A stretch of DNA of 64,000 nucleotides from Cyclobacterium jeungdonense (GCF_010994275.1 NZ_WMCD01000001.1:1116001-1180000); one strand, 5' to 3'. Numbered from the stretch's first letter, positions 45,320 to 56,551 are shown. Program-made: numbers and translations. Notes: generated from the sequence alone by a model not told the origin.

Positions 45320-48300
45320 ATGAAAAAAATCTTACTAGCGTATGATTTAAAAGGAGCTAGCCGGATGGGCTATTTCTTTTGGATCAGCCTGTGGTTGGTT
45401 TCAACCGGATTTGCAAACGCAACGGTGGACAAGCCCAACATGCTGAATCCCACAGGCCTGTCCATTGTGGAGGCAACCGGAGAAGCTGAAGACGTTACGG
45501 TTTCCGGTACAGTTACGGATGAATCTGGTGAAAGCATTCCGGGTGTAACCGTTTTCATTGCCGGTACCGGCACGGGTACGGTAACTGATATTGATGGAAG
45601 TTATTCCATTTCGGTACCCGAAGATGCAGAATTGACCTTTTCTTATGTGGGATTTGTATCGCAAACCATACCGGTAGGCAATCGATCCGAAATCAACGTT
45701 ACCTTACTTATGGACACCGCATCTTTAGAAGAGGTCGTGGTCATTGGCTATGGTACCGCCAGAAAAAGAGACTTGACGGGAGCCGTTTCTTCGGTAACCG
45801 CTACCCGGCTGGAAAATGAAAATCCAAATTCCGTACAAGACGTGCTACGGGGAAACATCGCCGGCTTGAATGTAGGACTAAACACTTCTGCGAAAGGTGG
45901 TGGTAGCCTGGAGGTAAGGGGAAGAACGTCCCTAAACGCAGGATCCAGCCCTCTTATCGTTTTGGATGGAGCCATCTATTATGGCCAGCTTTCCGATATC
46001 AACCCCAATGATATTGCAAGCATCGATGTGCTGAAAGACGCCAGCTCTGCCGCTGTATTTGGCGCGAAAGCGGCCAACGGTGTAGTGCTGGTCAACACCA
46101 AAAAAGGAGCATTGGGCAAGCCACAGATTAAAGTAAATACCAACTGGGGTGTGGCGACTATGGCCAAAAACGAGCCGGTTTATGGCCCCCAGGGCTTTTT
46201 GTCCTGGAGAGAGGACGTGATGGAAAGTATCAATGCCGGAGGATTCGAGCCGTATCGGTTTTCCAATCCAAATACCCTTCCATCTGACGTTCCCCTGGAA
46301 ACATGGCTAAATTACGACGGGTCAGATGGAGATCCGGAAACAGTTTGGTTGCAGCGGTTAAACATGCAACCTTTGGAGATTGCCAATTACAAAGCCAATG
46401 AAAGCGTCAACTGGTACAACATGATGTTTCAGAATGGCCTTCGGCAAGATCATACCGTTTCCCTGTCCGGAAGAAACGAAGATTTTCAATATTACTGGTC
46501 CATGGGCTACCTGGACAATGAAGGACTGGTCGTTGGCGACAAATTCACTACCGTCCGTAGCAGGTTCAATATCGAAGGCACAGTCAACGATTGGTTGACA
46601 GTCGGTATGAACACTCAATTTGCAGACAGAGACGAAAGCCAGATCCCTGTAAGTTGGGGAAACATGGTCAACCTCTCTCCCTGGGCAGAACCGTTTCTGG
46701 AAGATGGTGTCAGCCTGAGATTCCGACCCAATGAGGAAGTGAGCGGTGGTCGCCATCCCTATTACACGCCCAATTATACCGATCGCTTACAAAGAGAAAC
46801 AACGATCAATTCTACCCTTTTTGCATCTATTGAGCTTCCTTTCGGAATCAATTTCCGGACCAATTTCACGCCAAGGTATGAGTTTTACGAACGGTTCAAC
46901 CATGAAATGGCTGCCCATCAGGATTTTGAAAACATGGGTGGAAGGGCAAGCCGACAGCAGCGAAAAGTGTATTTCTGGCAGGTGGATAACATTCTAAGCT
47001 GGAATAAAAACATCAATGAGGTTCATAATTTTGACGTAACCTTGCTGGCAAATGCAGAAAAATTCCAAAGCTGGGACAATAGCATGCAAAACGTTGGATT
47101 TGAGCCGCATGATCGGTTGGGCTATCATAATATTGGCGCAGGGATCAACCCCATTATTTCAAGCAACGACCAGACCCATACGGCGGATGCCTTGATGGGA
47201 AGACTTATTTACTCTTATTCTGACAAGTATATCACTACTCTTTCAGTTCGCCGAGACGGTTATTCGGCTTTTGGTCAAAGTAATCCAAGGGCTACTTTTA
47301 CCTCTGCTGCTTTCGGTTGGTTATTCACAGATGAAGACTTCGTAAACATCCCCTGGTTGGATTACGGTAAATTGAGGGCTTCCTGGGGTGTGAACGGAAA
47401 CAGGGACATCGGTCGCTATGCCGCCCTTTCTGATTTGCAAACCGGTAAGTATTTCTACCAAAGACCCAGCGGAGAGTTGTATTTTGTGAGCCAGTTGTAT
47501 GTAAACACCATGCAAAACTCCAACCTGCGTTGGGAGAAAACCACTTCTACCAACCTGGGACTGGATTTCTCTTTGTTTAATAGCATTTTGGATGGTACCA
47601 TAGAAGTATATGACATGTCTACCACCGATCTTCTGGTGGAAAGAAGCCTTCCGGATATTCTGGGCTTCAACTTCGTGTATGACAACCTGGGTGAAGTTAG
47701 AAACCGTGGTGTTGAGGTCAGCTTAAACAGCCTTTTGGTCAACCGCTCGAATGTAACCTGGAGGGCTAATCTTAACTTTCAAATGAATCGAAACCGTATA
47801 GTTAGTCTGTATGGTGACCTGGATGAAAATGGTGAAGAATTAGATGATATTGGCAACCGTTGGTTTATAGACCGCGCTATTGACGCCGTATGGAATTATA
47901 AAACAGATGGGATTTGGCAAACGCCTGAGGCAGATGAGGCCGCGGATTACGGGGTAAAGCCAGGCGATTTTAAAATCGAAGATGTCAATGACGACGGACT
48001 GTACACCAATGCGGATCGGCAATTCCTGGGTTTCAGTGAGCCACGGTCCCGATGGAGTATGAGAAACGAATTCAAGATTTGGAAAAACTTCGATGTGTCC
48101 TTTATGATGTATGCCTATTTGGGACATATCGGAACATTCAACCAACGAAAGAACCGGCAAGGCTTTTTAGATCGATCCAATTCCTATATCCTTCCTTATT
48201 GGACAGCGGAAAATCCAAGCAATGAGTGGGCGAGGTTGTATTCCAGTGAAGGAGGAGCCGGTGGATTCAATGTTTACCAAAGCAGGTCTTTCGTAAGACT

Positions 48301-48487
48301 GGAAAATATTTCCATGGCTTATACTGTTCCCCAAACCATTCTGGAAAGAGCAAAAATTGAAAATTTAAGGCTGTATATGAATGTTCGGAATGTAGGATTT
48401 TACGCTCCGGAGATGAACTTCTGGGACCCAGAGTCCGGAGGCCCCACCCCACGGATTTTTACGCTGGGACTTGATTTGACGCTTTAA
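45320..48487 (+). CDS. SusC/RagA family TonB-linked outer membrane protein
   Basis: A 1055-residue TonB-dependent transporter. The signal peptide runs to about residue 35 (STGFANA). A CarboxypepD_reg-like domain follows ([19 protein letters not shown] to VTLLMD; ~60-135). The SusC signature leads into the plug ([40 protein letters not shown]). The rest is a 22-strand barrel that ends in FTLGLDLTL. It forms an outer-membrane channel with the SusD lipoprotein encoded 26 bases downstream, for import of an oligosaccharide or peptide. No carbohydrate-active enzyme lies directly beside it, so the ligand is open. Confidence 0.95.
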   Translation: MKKILLAYDLKGASRMGYFFWISLWLVSTGFANATVDKPNMLNPTGLSIVEATGEAEDVTVSGTVTDESGESIPGVTVFIAGTGTGTVTDIDGSYSISVPEDAELTFSYVGFVSQTIPVGNRSEINVTLLMDTASLEEVVVIGYGTARKRDLTGAVSSVTATRLENENPNSVQDVLRGNIAGLNVGLNTSAKGGGSLEVRGRTSLNAGSSPLIVLDGAIYYGQLSDINPNDIASIDVLKDASSAAVFGAKAANGVVLVNTKKGALGKPQIKVNTNWGVATMAKNEPVYGPQGFLSWREDVMESINAGGFEPYRFSNPNTLPSDVPLETWLNYDGSDGDPETVWLQRLNMQPLEIANYKANESVNWYNMMFQNGLRQDHTVSLSGRNEDFQYYWSMGYLDNEGLVVGDKFTTVRSRFNIEGTVNDWLTVGMNTQFADRDESQIPVSWGNMVNLSPWAEPFLEDGVSLRFRPNEEVSGGRHPYYTPNYTDRLQRETTINSTLFASIELPFGINFRTNFTPRYEFYERFNHEMAAHQDFENMGGRASRQQRKVYFWQVDNILSWNKNINEVHNFDVTLLANAEKFQSWDNSMQNVGFEPHDRLGYHNIGAGINPIISSNDQTHTADALMGRLIYSYSDKYITTLSVRRDGYSAFGQSNPRATFTSAAFGWLFTDEDFVNIPWLDYGKLRASWGVNGNRDIGRYAALSDLQTGKYFYQRPSGELYFVSQLYVNTMQNSNLRWEKTTSTNLGLDFSLFNSILDGTIEVYDMSTTDLLVERSLPDILGFNFVYDNLGEVRNRGVEVSLNSLLVNRSNVTWRANLNFQMNRNRIVSLYGDLDENGEELDDIGNRWFIDRAIDAVWNYKTDGIWQTPEADEAADYGVKPGDFKIEDVNDDGLYTNADRQFLGFSEPRSRWSMRNEFKIWKNFDVSFMMYAYLGHIGTFNQRKNRQGFLDRSNSYILPYWTAENPSNEWARLYSSEGGAGGFNVYQSRSFVRLENISMAYTVPQTILERAKIENLRLYMNVRNVGFYAPEMNFWDPESGGPTPRIFTLGLDLTL

Positions 48488-48513
48488 TGGTTGACTATTT
48501 AAAAGAAATAATC

Positions 48514-50367
48514 ATGAAAATAAATATAAAAAGATCATCGTTTTACCTGGGGCTCCTGGCTACGGGTATGATGCTAACCACGACAGGATGTGATGAAGCC
48601 TGGCTGGAACCAAAACCACTTTCATTTTACGCACCAGAAAACACCTTCAACTCCGCCAGCGGACTTTGGGGGGCCTTAGTTGCCTGCGAACGAAACTTGC
48701 GTCACGAGTTTACCGGTGATGGATCTCCGATTCTTACGGAGCATATATTCACAGAAGTGGCGATAGAAGGAACTACCGATAAATCCGGGCCGGCACAGGA
48801 TATGAACTTGTTGATAACACCCGATGCCAACTTGAATAGTACCAATACCAATAAAATTGGCTGGTACTGGTATGAAGGATTTAAGGGTATCAAATATGCC
48901 AATACCGTGATCTCCCGAATTGATGATCCTACCGATTACGAATCCGAGGAAGAACGTAATCACATTTTGGGTACGGCCTATTTTCACCGGGCAATGCGGT
49001 ATTACCGACTAACCAATCAATTTGGCGATGTGCCGTTGATTCTGGAGGAAATACTAGAGCCAAGGTTGAATTTCTATTCCACAGACCGGGAAGTCATACT
49101 CCGGAAGATGAAAGAAGACCTGGAGTGGGCCGAACCCTGGGTACCAGAAGTGATGGACCGTGGACAGGTACCAAGGGGAGCCATACAGCACTTATTGACT
49201 AAAGTCAACCTGGCATTAGGAGAATTTGATGACGCCATTGCTTCTGCCAACAGGTTGATAGATGGCGGTACTCATGCGTTAATGACAGAAAGATTCGGTT
49301 CGGTCGCCAATGATCCTGAACGAAACATCATTTGGGACCTACACCGTGCTGAAAACAAATCGCTCGGATCAAACACCGAAGCAATACTAATGGTAATGGA
49401 CCGGGTGGATACTGAAGGAAATTCCGGCGGCATGTCTTCCATGCGTCAGGCAGTACCCTTCTGGATCACCAATATCAATACTCCCAATGGAAACCGTGGC
49501 ACAATTGATCAGCCGGGCATAGAAATAGATCACGTCACCAAGTACGGTAGGGGTATCGGTCGTCTGAGAGGCACCTGGTACCACCAAAGTATGATTTGGG
49601 ACGACGAAAACGATCTGAGACATGCTCCCGGAAATTGGATGGACATGACCGACTTGGTCTACAATAACCCAGCTCTGAAAGGAACGGATGAGTACTACGG
49701 GGAGCCCCTTCAGTTTAGAAACGAGGAGGGAACCGTGCTGGTGGTAGACACCATCCGTAGCTGGTTTTCCTGGCCACACTACAAACTTTATGTACCAGAT
49801 CCTCAAAACATCAGGCCTTCAGGTGGCCACAGCGATTGGTACATATTCCGTCTTGCGGAAACCTACCTTCTTCGAGCTGAGGCCTACGTATGGAAAGGTG
49901 ACCTGGCCAATGCAGCGGCAGATGTAAATGCGGTAAGAACCCGTGCCGGAGCGGCTCCTTACGGTCCTGAAGACATGAACATTGGGACTATTCTGGACGA
50001 AAGGGCAAGAGAGCTGTACTACGAGGAGCCCCGAAAAACGGAGTTGACCCGTATGGCCTATATCTTTGCCAATACCGGGATACAGGCCTACAATGGGAAG
50101 ACGTATTCCATCGACAACTTCTCAGAGGAGAATTTCCTCTACGACCGTATCATGGAGTTTACGGACTTCTACAACAAGGGGGTCTTCACCCGACATGGTG
50201 ACACCTATACCTATAGCCCATACCATGTTTTGTGGCCTATCCCGGCCGATGCCATTAATACCAATACACAAGGCATCATTAATCAAAACAAAGGCTATTC
50301 AGGTTTTGAAAATAACGTGCCGCCACTTACTACCGTAGATGGAAACCACAGCAGCACCGAGGAATAA
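48514..50367 (+). CDS. RagB/SusD family nutrient-uptake outer membrane lipoprotein
   Basis: A 617-residue SusD-like protein. I chose the ATG at 48514 ([10 protein letters not shown]) because it gives a normal signal peptide with a lipobox ending in TTTGC; the frame opens 9 codons earlier at 48487. The TPR-rich SusD fold is evident from [43 protein letters not shown] and the C-terminal [11 protein letters not shown]...NQNKGY. It caps the SusC channel on the cell surface and binds its ligand. A bidirectional terminator follows at 50386-50419. Confidence 0.95.
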   Translation: MKINIKRSSFYLGLLATGMMLTTTGCDEAWLEPKPLSFYAPENTFNSASGLWGALVACERNLRHEFTGDGSPILTEHIFTEVAIEGTTDKSGPAQDMNLLITPDANLNSTNTNKIGWYWYEGFKGIKYANTVISRIDDPTDYESEEERNHILGTAYFHRAMRYYRLTNQFGDVPLILEEILEPRLNFYSTDREVILRKMKEDLEWAEPWVPEVMDRGQVPRGAIQHLLTKVNLALGEFDDAIASANRLIDGGTHALMTERFGSVANDPERNIIWDLHRAENKSLGSNTEAILMVMDRVDTEGNSGGMSSMRQAVPFWITNINTPNGNRGTIDQPGIEIDHVTKYGRGIGRLRGTWYHQSMIWDDENDLRHAPGNWMDMTDLVYNNPALKGTDEYYGEPLQFRNEEGTVLVVDTIRSWFSWPHYKLYVPDPQNIRPSGGHSDWYIFRLAETYLLRAEAYVWKGDLANAAADVNAVRTRAGAAPYGPEDMNIGTILDERARELYYEEPRKTELTRMAYIFANTGIQAYNGKTYSIDNFSEENFLYDRIMEFTDFYNKGVFTRHGDTYTYSPYHVLWPIPADAINTNTQGIINQNKGYSGFENNVPPLTTVDGNHSSTEE

Positions 50368-50385
50368 AATTAACCCAAATAAAAT

Positions 50386-50419
50386 AAAAAAAGCCTGGAA
50401 TGATTTCCGGGCTTTTTTT
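50386..50419. terminator. Bidirectional intrinsic terminator
   Basis: AAAAAAAGCCTGG (from 50386) pairs with CCGGGCTTTTTTT (to 50419), with one G-T-type mismatch in the stem. It ends the susCD transcript. The minus-strand A-tract arrangement also fits the 3' end of the pseudogene whose stop is at 50423. Confidence 0.8.
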
Positions 50420-50422
50420 ATT

Positions 50423-50750
50423 TTATTTTCCTTCATTAGTATTAACATAGATCACAAACAGCTGTCGGGTCCCATTTGCCGATATACCTGGTACAAGGAT
50501 CATATTATTGCTGCGGTTCCATCTGGGTGCAGGATCTATCCGAATATCTCCTCCATACTCTCCTTTATTTATTCCTTCACTTTTGGCCCAGGCCCCGATC
50601 AAATAAGGCGGAGTTTATTTCTCCCAAGTAGACCACAGCAAATGAATCAACTTTCACTAACTCATAGCTGGGTCCAATACCTTCCCTGAGCTCCTTGGTC
50701 GAATTACATGCGATCAGTAATCAAACCCTCAGAAAACTGTGGTTTTTTCT
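50423..50750 (-). pseudogene. Decayed lipoprotein gene remnant (C-terminus propeller-like)
   Basis: On the minus strand the last ~60 codons before a TAA at 50423-50425 read as genuine protein. They include YLIGAWAKSEG, GEYGGDIRIDPAPRWNRS and ANGTRQLFVIYV, resembling the end of a TolB/propeller-type protein. Immediately upstream, in another frame, is a lipoprotein-like N-terminus (SFLRV, then an in-frame TGA at 50721-50723, then LLIACNSTKELRE and YELVKVDSFAVVYLGEI). A frameshift near 50605-50620, the internal stop and the lack of a start codon mark it as dead. The original gene has probably also lost its central part. It ends at a terminator of its own orientation. Confidence 0.6.
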
Positions 50751-51010
50751 GCTGGTTTTGTAACATTTATCTCACTAGGCTGCTTGCTAACATCTGAGTA
50801 AGTGAGAAAGATCGACTGGGATAAGAATGAATCAAAATAAAATCAGGTAGATTTTTCTGCTTTTTTTCAATACGCAAGGGGATTTTCGGTATTTAATAGA
50901 AAACCTTTCTGCTCCCAACCATTTAAATCCTGCATTGGTGTTGGCTTGGTTGTTGGTTAAAACATTAAGATTTGAAGATTAATTTTTCTTAAACCACAAC
51001 AACAAAACGT
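50751..51010. other. Upstream region of the aldehyde oxidoreductase operon
   Basis: No gene is visible. The A-rich stretch before 51011 is a typical Bacteroidota leader. A TTG-rich segment near 50939-50960 is followed by AAGATTTG, which matches the -7 consensus imperfectly. Confidence 0.35.
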
Positions 51011-51811
51011 ATGGATGAGCTGGAAAAATGGAAAAACAATACAGATTCAGATAATTTGACAGACGATGAAAAGAAAATTTTTGATCAGGTCGGTTTAGAC
51101 AACAGCGCTTCGCGCAGAAAATTTTTAAAACAAGTTTCTTCTGCCAGTTTAAGTGTATATGCTTCTTATGCTACTTCGCCATTGTTTGCAAATACTACAA
51201 AAGACCTTCACTATCACCCAAAGATAATGCTAAATGAAGTGAATGTTAATCTACGGGTAAATGAAATGTCCAAACCATTGACGCTGGACTCCCGGACAAC
51301 CCTACTTGATGCTTTACGTGAACACCTGGCGCTTACCGGAACTAAAAAAGGTTGTGACCACGGGCAGTGTGGTGCCTGTACGGTATTGGTAGATGGAAAA
51401 CGCAAACTCTCCTGCCTCACCCTGGCAGCGACATGCGAAGACAAAGAAATCATTACAGTTGAAGGTTTGGTAGATGGTAATGAACTTCATGCAATGCAGC
51501 AAGCTTTTTTGAAACACGATGGCTTTCAGTGCGGCTATTGTACTTCAGGGCAAATTTGCTCTTCGGTAGCGCTTCTGGATGAAGCAAAAAATGGTGAGGC
51601 CAGTTACGTCACGGAAGACTTGAGGAAAATAGATACCAATTTACAACTTTCTGAAGAAGAAATCAGGGAGCGAATGTCTGGTAATATTTGTCGCTGTGGA
51701 GCCTATAATAACATTGTTCAGGCATTTAAAGAGGTCCATTCCGGTGATGACGATATGCCTAGCTGGAAATTTGCCACGAAAGAACAGATGGAAAAGGCGA
51801 AGAATTCTTAA
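51011..51811 (+). CDS. paoA: Aldehyde oxidoreductase [2Fe-2S] subunit (PaoA/YagT-like), Tat-exported
   Basis: A 266-residue small subunit of a xanthine-oxidase-family molybdenum enzyme. A plant-type ferredoxin domain holds the first [2Fe-2S] site (CDHGQCGAC plus a later Cys in KLSCLTLA). The helical domain holds the second (CGYC and CRCGAYNN). A twin-arginine motif (SRRKFLKQ) precedes a hydrophobic stretch, so the complex should be periplasmic. About 35 acidic, polar residues precede the RR, which is a long n-region for a Tat signal. It is the first gene of a three-gene operon in the order Fe-S, FAD, Mo, as in E. coli paoABC. Confidence 0.9.
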   Translation: MDELEKWKNNTDSDNLTDDEKKIFDQVGLDNSASRRKFLKQVSSASLSVYASYATSPLFANTTKDLHYHPKIMLNEVNVNLRVNEMSKPLTLDSRTTLLDALREHLALTGTKKGCDHGQCGACTVLVDGKRKLSCLTLAATCEDKEIITVEGLVDGNELHAMQQAFLKHDGFQCGYCTSGQICSSVALLDEAKNGEASYVTEDLRKIDTNLQLSEEEIRERMSGNICRCGAYNNIVQAFKEVHSGDDDMPSWKFATKEQMEKAKNS

Positions 51812-51859
51812 ATCTAATCCTAAACCACTGTAAATGTCAGGAATTATTAATTATTTATT

Positions 51860-52852
51860 ATGAGACCATTCACATACACGGGGGCAAAGAATACAGAAGA
51901 AGCCCTGCAAGCTGCAAGTTCCAATGCAAATGCCCACTACTTGGGAGGAGGAACCAATTTAATAGATTTGATGAAAGAGGATGTGGAGCGTCCCGATGAA
52001 TTAATAAACGTTGCCAGTCTGGGATATAAAAAGGTCTCTTCGAATGAAAAAGGGGGATTAACCCTGGGAGGAATGCTCAGCAATTCTGAAACAGCCAATC
52101 ATCGTGAAGTCCGAACGCATTTTCCGTTGCTTTCCATGGCGATGCTTTCGGCGGCCACGGGACAACTTCGAAATATGGCCACCAATGGTGGAAACCTGCT
52201 TCAGCGCACCCGTTGTCCCTATTTCTATGAAACCTCCATGCCTTGTAACAAACGAGCTCCGGGCACAGGCTGCGGAGCCAAAAATGGTATGAATGCCTTA
52301 CATGCCATTTTTGGGTGGAGCGAAGCCTGTGTGGCCGTTCACCCCTCCGATATGTGTGTGGCATTGGCAGCCATTGGAGCAACAGTAGAAGTTCGGCAAT
52401 CCGATGGTTCCCCAAGAATGATTGAATTTATTGATTTTCACCGTTTGCCGGGTGACCGACCTGAAAAAGATACCAACCTGATGCCGGGAGAATTGATCAC
52501 TGCCATCCATTTACCCCAACCCATATTTTCGAAGCACTATTATTATTTGAAAGTCCGGGAGCGTTCCAGTTATGCCTTCGCGTTGGTTTCGGTAGCTGCA
52601 GGTTTGGAAATTCAAGGAGGCAGGATCACTAAAGCTGGACTTGCCATGGGCGGAGTTTCCCATAAACCCTGGAAGTTGATTCAGGTTGAAAATTACCTGT
52701 CTGGCAAAACCCCCGATCAGGCAAATTTTGAAGCTGCAGCCGAGCTTGCAATGAAGGAGGCAAGACCTTTGGAAGGCAACAAATATAAGGTTGAAATGGG
52801 GAAAAAATCCATTATCAGCGCACTTACCCAGGCATACGAAAGAAAAGCATAA
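51860..52852 (+). CDS. paoB: Aldehyde oxidoreductase FAD subunit (PaoB/YagS-like)
   Basis: A 330-residue FAD-binding subunit of the CO-dehydrogenase medium-chain family. FAD motifs are YLGGGTNLIDLM and LRNMATNGGNLLQRTRC. The insertion RTRCPYFYETSMPCNKRAPG matches the loop that binds an additional [4Fe-4S] cluster in E. coli PaoB and in 4-hydroxybenzoyl-CoA reductase, with Cys residues present. It passes electrons from the Fe-S subunit to its acceptor. It has no signal of its own and would be exported as a complex with PaoA. It lies 48 bases after paoA and 24 before the Mo subunit. Confidence 0.9.
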   Translation: MRPFTYTGAKNTEEALQAASSNANAHYLGGGTNLIDLMKEDVERPDELINVASLGYKKVSSNEKGGLTLGGMLSNSETANHREVRTHFPLLSMAMLSAATGQLRNMATNGGNLLQRTRCPYFYETSMPCNKRAPGTGCGAKNGMNALHAIFGWSEACVAVHPSDMCVALAAIGATVEVRQSDGSPRMIEFIDFHRLPGDRPEKDTNLMPGELITAIHLPQPIFSKHYYYLKVRERSSYAFALVSVAAGLEIQGGRITKAGLAMGGVSHKPWKLIQVENYLSGKTPDQANFEAAAELAMKEARPLEGNKYKVEMGKKSIISALTQAYERKA

Positions 52853-52876
52853 GCCAATCTCATAAGAATAAATCAA

Positions 52877-55057
52877 ATGATGAACACATTGAAAGCATCC
52901 GGAGTAGGAGCATCTATTAACAGGGTTGAGGGTAGATTGAAAGTAAGGGGCATGGCGAAGTATGCAACAGAATTTCCCGTCGAAAACAAAGCGTTTGCCC
53001 AAGGGATTAATAGTACCATTGCTAAAGGAGAAATTATCGCAATTGATAGTTCCGAGGCAGAAGGCTTAGATGGTGTATTGGCTGTAATCACCTATAAAAA
53101 TGCTGAAAAATTAAATCATTTGGAGGAGGAGATGCCCCTACTGGCCACCACCACTATCGCCCCGGTACTGCAGAGTGCAAAAGTGAATTATTATGGGGAA
53201 TATGTAGGTGTAGTGGTTGCTGAAACCTTTGAGCAGGCACAATATGCGGCCAGGTTGGTGAAATTTGAGTATAAAGAAGATCCAGATCCAACGATACGAT
53301 TTGATGAATCCAAATCTAAAGCTTATAAACCCAAAGGGAATTCCGATTATTTACGGGGAGATATGGAAGCAGGATTAGCCGAAGCCGATGAAACCCTGGA
53401 TGCCACTTATATCACCCCTATCGAACACCATCATCCGATGGAGTTACATGCCATCATTGCATCCTGGGAGAATGGAAAGGTAACCGCCTATTCGAGCCAA
53501 CAGATGGTTAATGAATCGACCATAGCCATAGCGGATACATTTCAAATTCCAAAAAAAGATGTAAGAGTGATCACTCCTTTTGTCGGTGGAGGCTTTGGCT
53601 CAAAATTAAATACAGAACGTCATGTTATCTTAGCGATTATGGCTTCAAAACTGCTGGGACGTCCTGTTCAGATGACCGTAACCAGACAACAAATGTTCAC
53701 CAATACCGGTATGAGGCAACAAAACGAACAGCGAATGCAGCTCGGTGCCAAAATGGATGGTTCGCTTACGGCCCTATCCCACGATACGTTATCTCATACG
53801 TCTACTTACCAGGAGTACCAGGAACCTTGCGGAATGATTTCCAAGATGCTATACCAGGTCCCTAACAACCAAATTACCTACCGTTTAATACCCATGAATT
53901 TTCAAACCCCATTCGCCATGCGGGCACCGGGAGAAGCAACGGGAAGCTTTGCATTGGAATCTGCTATGGACGAAATGGCCTGGAAATTGAAAATGGATCC
54001 GGTAGATTTTCGAATTAAAAATGATACGCAAATCGATCTTGGGGCAGATAAGCCCTTTTCATCAAGACTTCTCATAGAATGCCTGCGCATTGGAGCCGAT
54101 AAATTCGGCTGGGAAAACCGCTCGATGCAGCCCCGCAGCAAACAAGAAGGAAACTGGCTCATAGGCTACGGTGTAAGTGCAGCTTCAAGGAATTCACCCT
54201 ATCAGGAATCATCATCAAAAGTAATTTTGGAGCTAGAGAATGAAAAAGTGTATGCCACCGTTCAGATGGATGCTACAGATATTGGAACAGGAAGTTATAC
54301 CATAATCGCCCAAACTGCTTCCGAATACCTCGGGGTTCCGGTAGCGCAGGTAACGGTGGAATTGGGAGATTCAAGGTTTCCCATCACACCTGGTTCAGGA
54401 GGTTCGTGGGGAGCGGCTTCATATTGCAATGGCGCAAGAGCTGCCTGCCAAAACGCCATTGATACATTAAAACAGAACAAAAATATTGGTAAAGATCAAG
54501 ATATTCCGGTCGCCGAGCTTCTAAAACAGAATAAATTGAAAAAATATGAAGCTGAGGGCTCCGCGGCCCCCTCAGAAGCATTTAAGAAACACTCGGTATT
54601 TTCATTTGGCGCTAACTTTTCAGAAGTCTGGGTGGATAAACATACGGGAATGTATCGGATTAAAAGAATGGTAAATGTAGCTTCCGCCGGAAACATACTC
54701 AACCCAAAAACTGCTTATGGTCAGATTATTGGCGGATTGACGATGGGAGTAGGAATGGTTTTGTCCGAGCAGACAAGAGTAGAACCAAATTTCGGTAACT
54801 TTATTACGCGTTCCCTTGCCGATTACCACGTACCGGTAAACCTGGACATGGCTAACATTGAGGTGATTTTCCTTCCAGAAGAAGATAAAATTGCCAACGA
54901 GATGGGCGTAAAAGGTATTGGGGAATTGGGGATTACCAGTGTGGCAGCATCTGTAGCAAATGCTATTTTTAATGCTACCGGCAAGCGCATGCGGCATTTG
55001 CCGATAACTCCTGAAAAATTAATTGAAGCACAGGTAGAACCAGGAGTAGTTGCATAG
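52877..55057 (+). CDS. paoC: Aldehyde oxidoreductase molybdopterin subunit (PaoC/YagR-like)
   Basis: A 726-residue molybdenum-binding subunit of the xanthine dehydrogenase family. Molybdopterin motifs include VGGGFGSKLN and AMRAPGEATGSFALE. Near the C-terminus KGIGELGITSVAASVANAI carries the catalytic Glu of the family. In PaoABC-type enzymes this subunit oxidises aromatic and aliphatic aldehydes to carboxylates. No PaoD-like maturation chaperone is encoded nearby, so maturation must use one elsewhere. The gene ends at a strong bidirectional terminator shared with the convergent TRAP operon. Confidence 0.92.
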   Translation: MMNTLKASGVGASINRVEGRLKVRGMAKYATEFPVENKAFAQGINSTIAKGEIIAIDSSEAEGLDGVLAVITYKNAEKLNHLEEEMPLLATTTIAPVLQSAKVNYYGEYVGVVVAETFEQAQYAARLVKFEYKEDPDPTIRFDESKSKAYKPKGNSDYLRGDMEAGLAEADETLDATYITPIEHHHPMELHAIIASWENGKVTAYSSQQMVNESTIAIADTFQIPKKDVRVITPFVGGGFGSKLNTERHVILAIMASKLLGRPVQMTVTRQQMFTNTGMRQQNEQRMQLGAKMDGSLTALSHDTLSHTSTYQEYQEPCGMISKMLYQVPNNQITYRLIPMNFQTPFAMRAPGEATGSFALESAMDEMAWKLKMDPVDFRIKNDTQIDLGADKPFSSRLLIECLRIGADKFGWENRSMQPRSKQEGNWLIGYGVSAASRNSPYQESSSKVILELENEKVYATVQMDATDIGTGSYTIIAQTASEYLGVPVAQVTVELGDSRFPITPGSGGSWGAASYCNGARAACQNAIDTLKQNKNIGKDQDIPVAELLKQNKLKKYEAEGSAAPSEAFKKHSVFSFGANFSEVWVDKHTGMYRIKRMVNVASAGNILNPKTAYGQIIGGLTMGVGMVLSEQTRVEPNFGNFITRSLADYHVPVNLDMANIEVIFLPEEDKIANEMGVKGIGELGITSVAASVANAIFNATGKRMRHLPITPEKLIEAQVEPGVVA

Positions 55058-55192
55058 AATTATCTTTATTTGTAGCGGATTCGGTTACTCAGGATGGCGA
55101 TGGGGCGGTCTTCTTCGTGTACTTTCCTACAAAAAAAAGCAGACGAAAAAAGCCATTTAGGTACTTATTTTGTGCTACAAAATTACGGAAAT

Positions 55193-55230
55193 AAAAAAAC
55201 CGCTGAAATGGGTATTTACAGCGGTTTTTT
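55193..55230. terminator. Bidirectional intrinsic terminator between convergent operons
   Basis: AAAAAAACCGCTG (55193-55205) and CAGCGGTTTTTT (55219-55230) form a perfect stem around a 13-base loop. A-tract and T-tract flanks allow termination of both paoABC and the minus-strand TRAP operon. Confidence 0.9.
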
Positions 55231-55246
55231 GTTGAAAGAGGTCAAT

Positions 55247-56545
55247 TTATAATCCGAACAAACCCGGTAGCCAAAGAGTCAACTCCGGAATTAAGGTAAT
55301 TACGATCAATCCCAGGATCATGGCCAGGAAAAACGGCAGTAAGGGAAAAAACACCTTGGCAATGGTGGTTTTGGCCACTCCGACGCCGATAAACAATACC
55401 GAACCCACCGGCGGGGTACAAATTCCGATACATAAATTCAGCACCATGATGATTCCAAAATGGACCGGGTCAATACCCAAGGTCACCACTGCCGGAAGAA
55501 AAATAGGCGTAAAAATCAACACCGCCGGCGTCATGTCCATAAAGGTTCCCACAAATAATAGAATCAGGTTAATCATAATCAATATAACGAATTTGTTATC
55601 GCTAAGTGCCAGCAAGGTTGAACTTATAGATTGCGGTATGTTTTCGCTGGACATGGCCCAAGACATGCTCATAGAGGTTGCGATTAGTAACATTACGATG
55701 GCAGTAGTTTCCGAAGATTTCAACAAAACTCCGGGTAGGTCTTTTACCTTGATTTCTCCGTAAATAAAGGACAATACAAGGGTATAAATTACTGCGATTG
55801 CCGAGGCCTCGGTAGCCGTAAATACACCTACCACAATACCACCAATAACCACCACCAATAACATCAAACTTGGAAACGCAGCCAAAAACTTGGTGCCAAG
55901 TTCTTTTAAGGTAGTCACCTCTCCTGCCTTGAGGTTGTGCTTCTTAATAAAAATAGCTGCTGTAATCATGAGAAACAATCCTATCAGCAAACCGGGGATA
56001 TATCCGGCCACAAAAAGCGCGGCTATGGAAACCCCTCCACTCGCCAATGAATAGACAATGAGTACATTGGAGGGAGGAATGATCAATCCCGTCGTAGAGG
56101 ATGTAATATTGACAGAAGCCCCCAATTCTCTCGGATAGCCTTCCTTTTCCATGCGAGGTCCCAGAATCCCGCCAATAGCTGAAGCGGCAGCGGCTGCTGA
56201 ACCCGCTATGGCACCGAATAGCATGGCTGCAATTACATTTACATAAAGCAAGCCTCCCGGTAACCTACCGGTCATGGCTTTTGCCAGATCAATTAGCCTG
56301 TTGGCAATTCCGCCTTTGTTCATAATTTCTCCTGCCAGAATAAAAAACGGGATGGCTAATAAGGCAAAACTATCCAGCCCCACTCCCATTCGTTGGGCGA
56401 TCGTGGTCGCTGAGGGAACCGTGGCAATGGTAACGGTGAGGGTCAGAAAACTGGAAAACCCCAGGGCCCATGCCACTGGCACTCCGATGCCCATCAGAAT
56501 GATAAAACTGCTTACCAGAATGAGTATGCTTAAATATTCTTCCAT
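55247..56545 (-). CDS. TRAP transporter large permease (DctM family)
   Basis: A 432-residue membrane protein with about 12-13 helices. DctM signatures include IPFFILAGEIMNKGGIANRL, LGASVNITSSTTGLIIPPSN and the C-terminal GICTPPVGSVLFIGVGVA. It couples sodium flux to solute uptake across the inner membrane. It is the last gene of the operon kdgK-dctP-dctQ-dctM and begins 6 bases after the small permease gene. Given its neighbours, hexuronate or a related acid sugar is the likely substrate. Confidence 0.93.
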   Translation of the reverse strand: MEEYLSILILVSSFIILMGIGVPVAWALGFSSFLTLTVTIATVPSATTIAQRMGVGLDSFALLAIPFFILAGEIMNKGGIANRLIDLAKAMTGRLPGGLLYVNVIAAMLFGAIAGSAAAAASAIGGILGPRMEKEGYPRELGASVNITSSTTGLIIPPSNVLIVYSLASGGVSIAALFVAGYIPGLLIGLFLMITAAIFIKKHNLKAGEVTTLKELGTKFLAAFPSLMLLVVVIGGIVVGVFTATEASAIAVIYTLVLSFIYGEIKVKDLPGVLLKSSETTAIVMLLIATSMSMSWAMSSENIPQSISSTLLALSDNKFVILIMINLILLFVGTFMDMTPAVLIFTPIFLPAVVTLGIDPVHFGIIMVLNLCIGICTPPVGSVLFIGVGVAKTTIAKVFFPLLPFFLAMILGLIVITLIPELTLWLPGLFGL

Positions 56546-56551
56546 TTCGAT

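Noticed and set aside
50339..50689. A 116-codon plus-strand frame after susD
   Set aside because: It starts inside susD, crosses a strong terminator and is antisense to the pseudogene, whose minus-strand frames look far more protein-like.
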